A stretch of DNA of 64,000 nt, taken from Citrobacter portucalensis (lineage in GTDB: Bacteria > Pseudomonadota > Gammaproteobacteria > Enterobacterales > Enterobacteriaceae). The stretch covers positions 1-64,000 of the forward strand of contig NZ_MVFY01000013.1 of NCBI RefSeq assembly GCF_002042885.1. The letters are read 5' to 3'. The notes under the pieces were generated by a model. The model was not told the origin of the DNA, did no database searches, and worked only from the letters and a program-made list of their open reading frames with translations. The translations under genes were made by a program, and so were the position numbers. Below, piece by piece: positions 63,749-64,000 of the stretch. The stretch's first letter is position 1, and each line of letters begins with the position of its first letter.

Positions 63749-64000
63749 TTATCGTTTACTGATTTGGTCGAACGTACCGCCGTTAGAGAAGTGCTCTTTC
63801 TGCGCTTTCGTCCAGCCGCCAAACTCTTCGTCGATAGTGAACAGCTTCAGCTTCGGAAATGCGTTTTCGTATTTCTTCGCGACTTCTGCATCACGTGGAC
63901 GATAGTAGTTTTTCGCCGCAATTTCCTGGCCTTCCGGAGAGTAGAGATACTTCAGGTAAGCTTCCGCCACCGCTTTGGTATCTTTCTTTTCCACCACTTT
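63749..64000 (-). CDS. sbp: periplasmic sulfate-binding protein, C-terminal part
   Basis: Only the last 83 or so codons are in the window; the gene continues past 64000. The sequence ([44 protein letters not shown]) is the C-terminus of Sbp, the sulfate-binding protein feeding the CysAUW ABC transporter. Position beside cdh agrees with E. coli. Confidence 0.96.
   Translation of the reverse strand, partial: KVVEKKDTKAVAEAYLKYLYSPEGQEIAAKNYYRPRDAEVAKKYENAFPKLKLFTIDEEFGGWTKAQKEHFSNGGTFDQISKR

Overview
The window is chromosomal DNA of an enterobacterium, most probably Citrobacter. The gene order follows the E. coli block from cdh/tpiA to btuB-murI-rrnB almost gene for gene, in reverse orientation. 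The V1 region of the partial 16S rRNA (positions 1-124) matches what I recall of the C. freundii group, and most proteins closely resemble their E. coli orthologues from memory. No phage, integron, CRISPR array, tRNA gene or complete insertion sequence is visible.

Layout. 1-504: start of an rRNA operon with boxA and tandem P1/P2 promoters. 505-7300: murI-btuB with a cobalamin riboswitch, trmA, fabR-yijD and sthA. 7283-13108: oxyR, the OxyS small RNA, and the arginine genes argHBC and argE read from a shared ARG-box operator. 13378-17972: ppc and eptC. 18124-28590: the yijO/frw/pfl/fsaB/gldA cluster, which encodes a fructose-type PTS, a glycyl-radical enzyme with its activase, an aldolase and a polyol dehydrogenase. 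28677-31912: katG and metF. 32070-36340: a block not present between E. coli metF and metL, with a LysR regulator, a carboxymuconolactone-decarboxylase-like protein, a periplasmic 5'-nucleotidase and a zinc-ribbon protein of unknown function. 36385-40563: metL, metB and metJ with MET boxes. 40622-42805: a GPH sugar symporter and a KdgM-type porin. 43144-51600: rpmE, priA, cytR, ftsN, hslVU, menA, rraA. 51638-52692: an AT-rich pair of unknown genes. 52785-59891: zapB, glpFKX, fpr, yiiR, yiiQ, tpiA. 59931-62821: two different DASS-type anion transporters. 62895-64000: cdh and the 3' end of sbp.

The core genes form familiar units: arginine synthesis, methionine synthesis under MetJ, peroxide response (OxyR, OxyS, KatG), glycerol use (GlpF, GlpK, GlpX, with TpiA, FsaB and GldA in neighbouring metabolism) and heat-shock proteolysis (HslVU). 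Accessory genes sit at a few discrete junctions: metF/metL, metJ/rpmE, rraA/zapB and tpiA/cdh. REP/BIME elements lie in many intergenic gaps, and at three genes they supply the stop codon or the end of the coding sequence.

The best candidates for something undescribed are the coupled AT-rich pair at 51638-52692, the double zinc-ribbon protein at 35174-36340, the unknown substrate of the PflD/Frw cluster, and an OxyS RNA with a changed terminator loop. Comparisons with E. coli are from memory; no database search was run.
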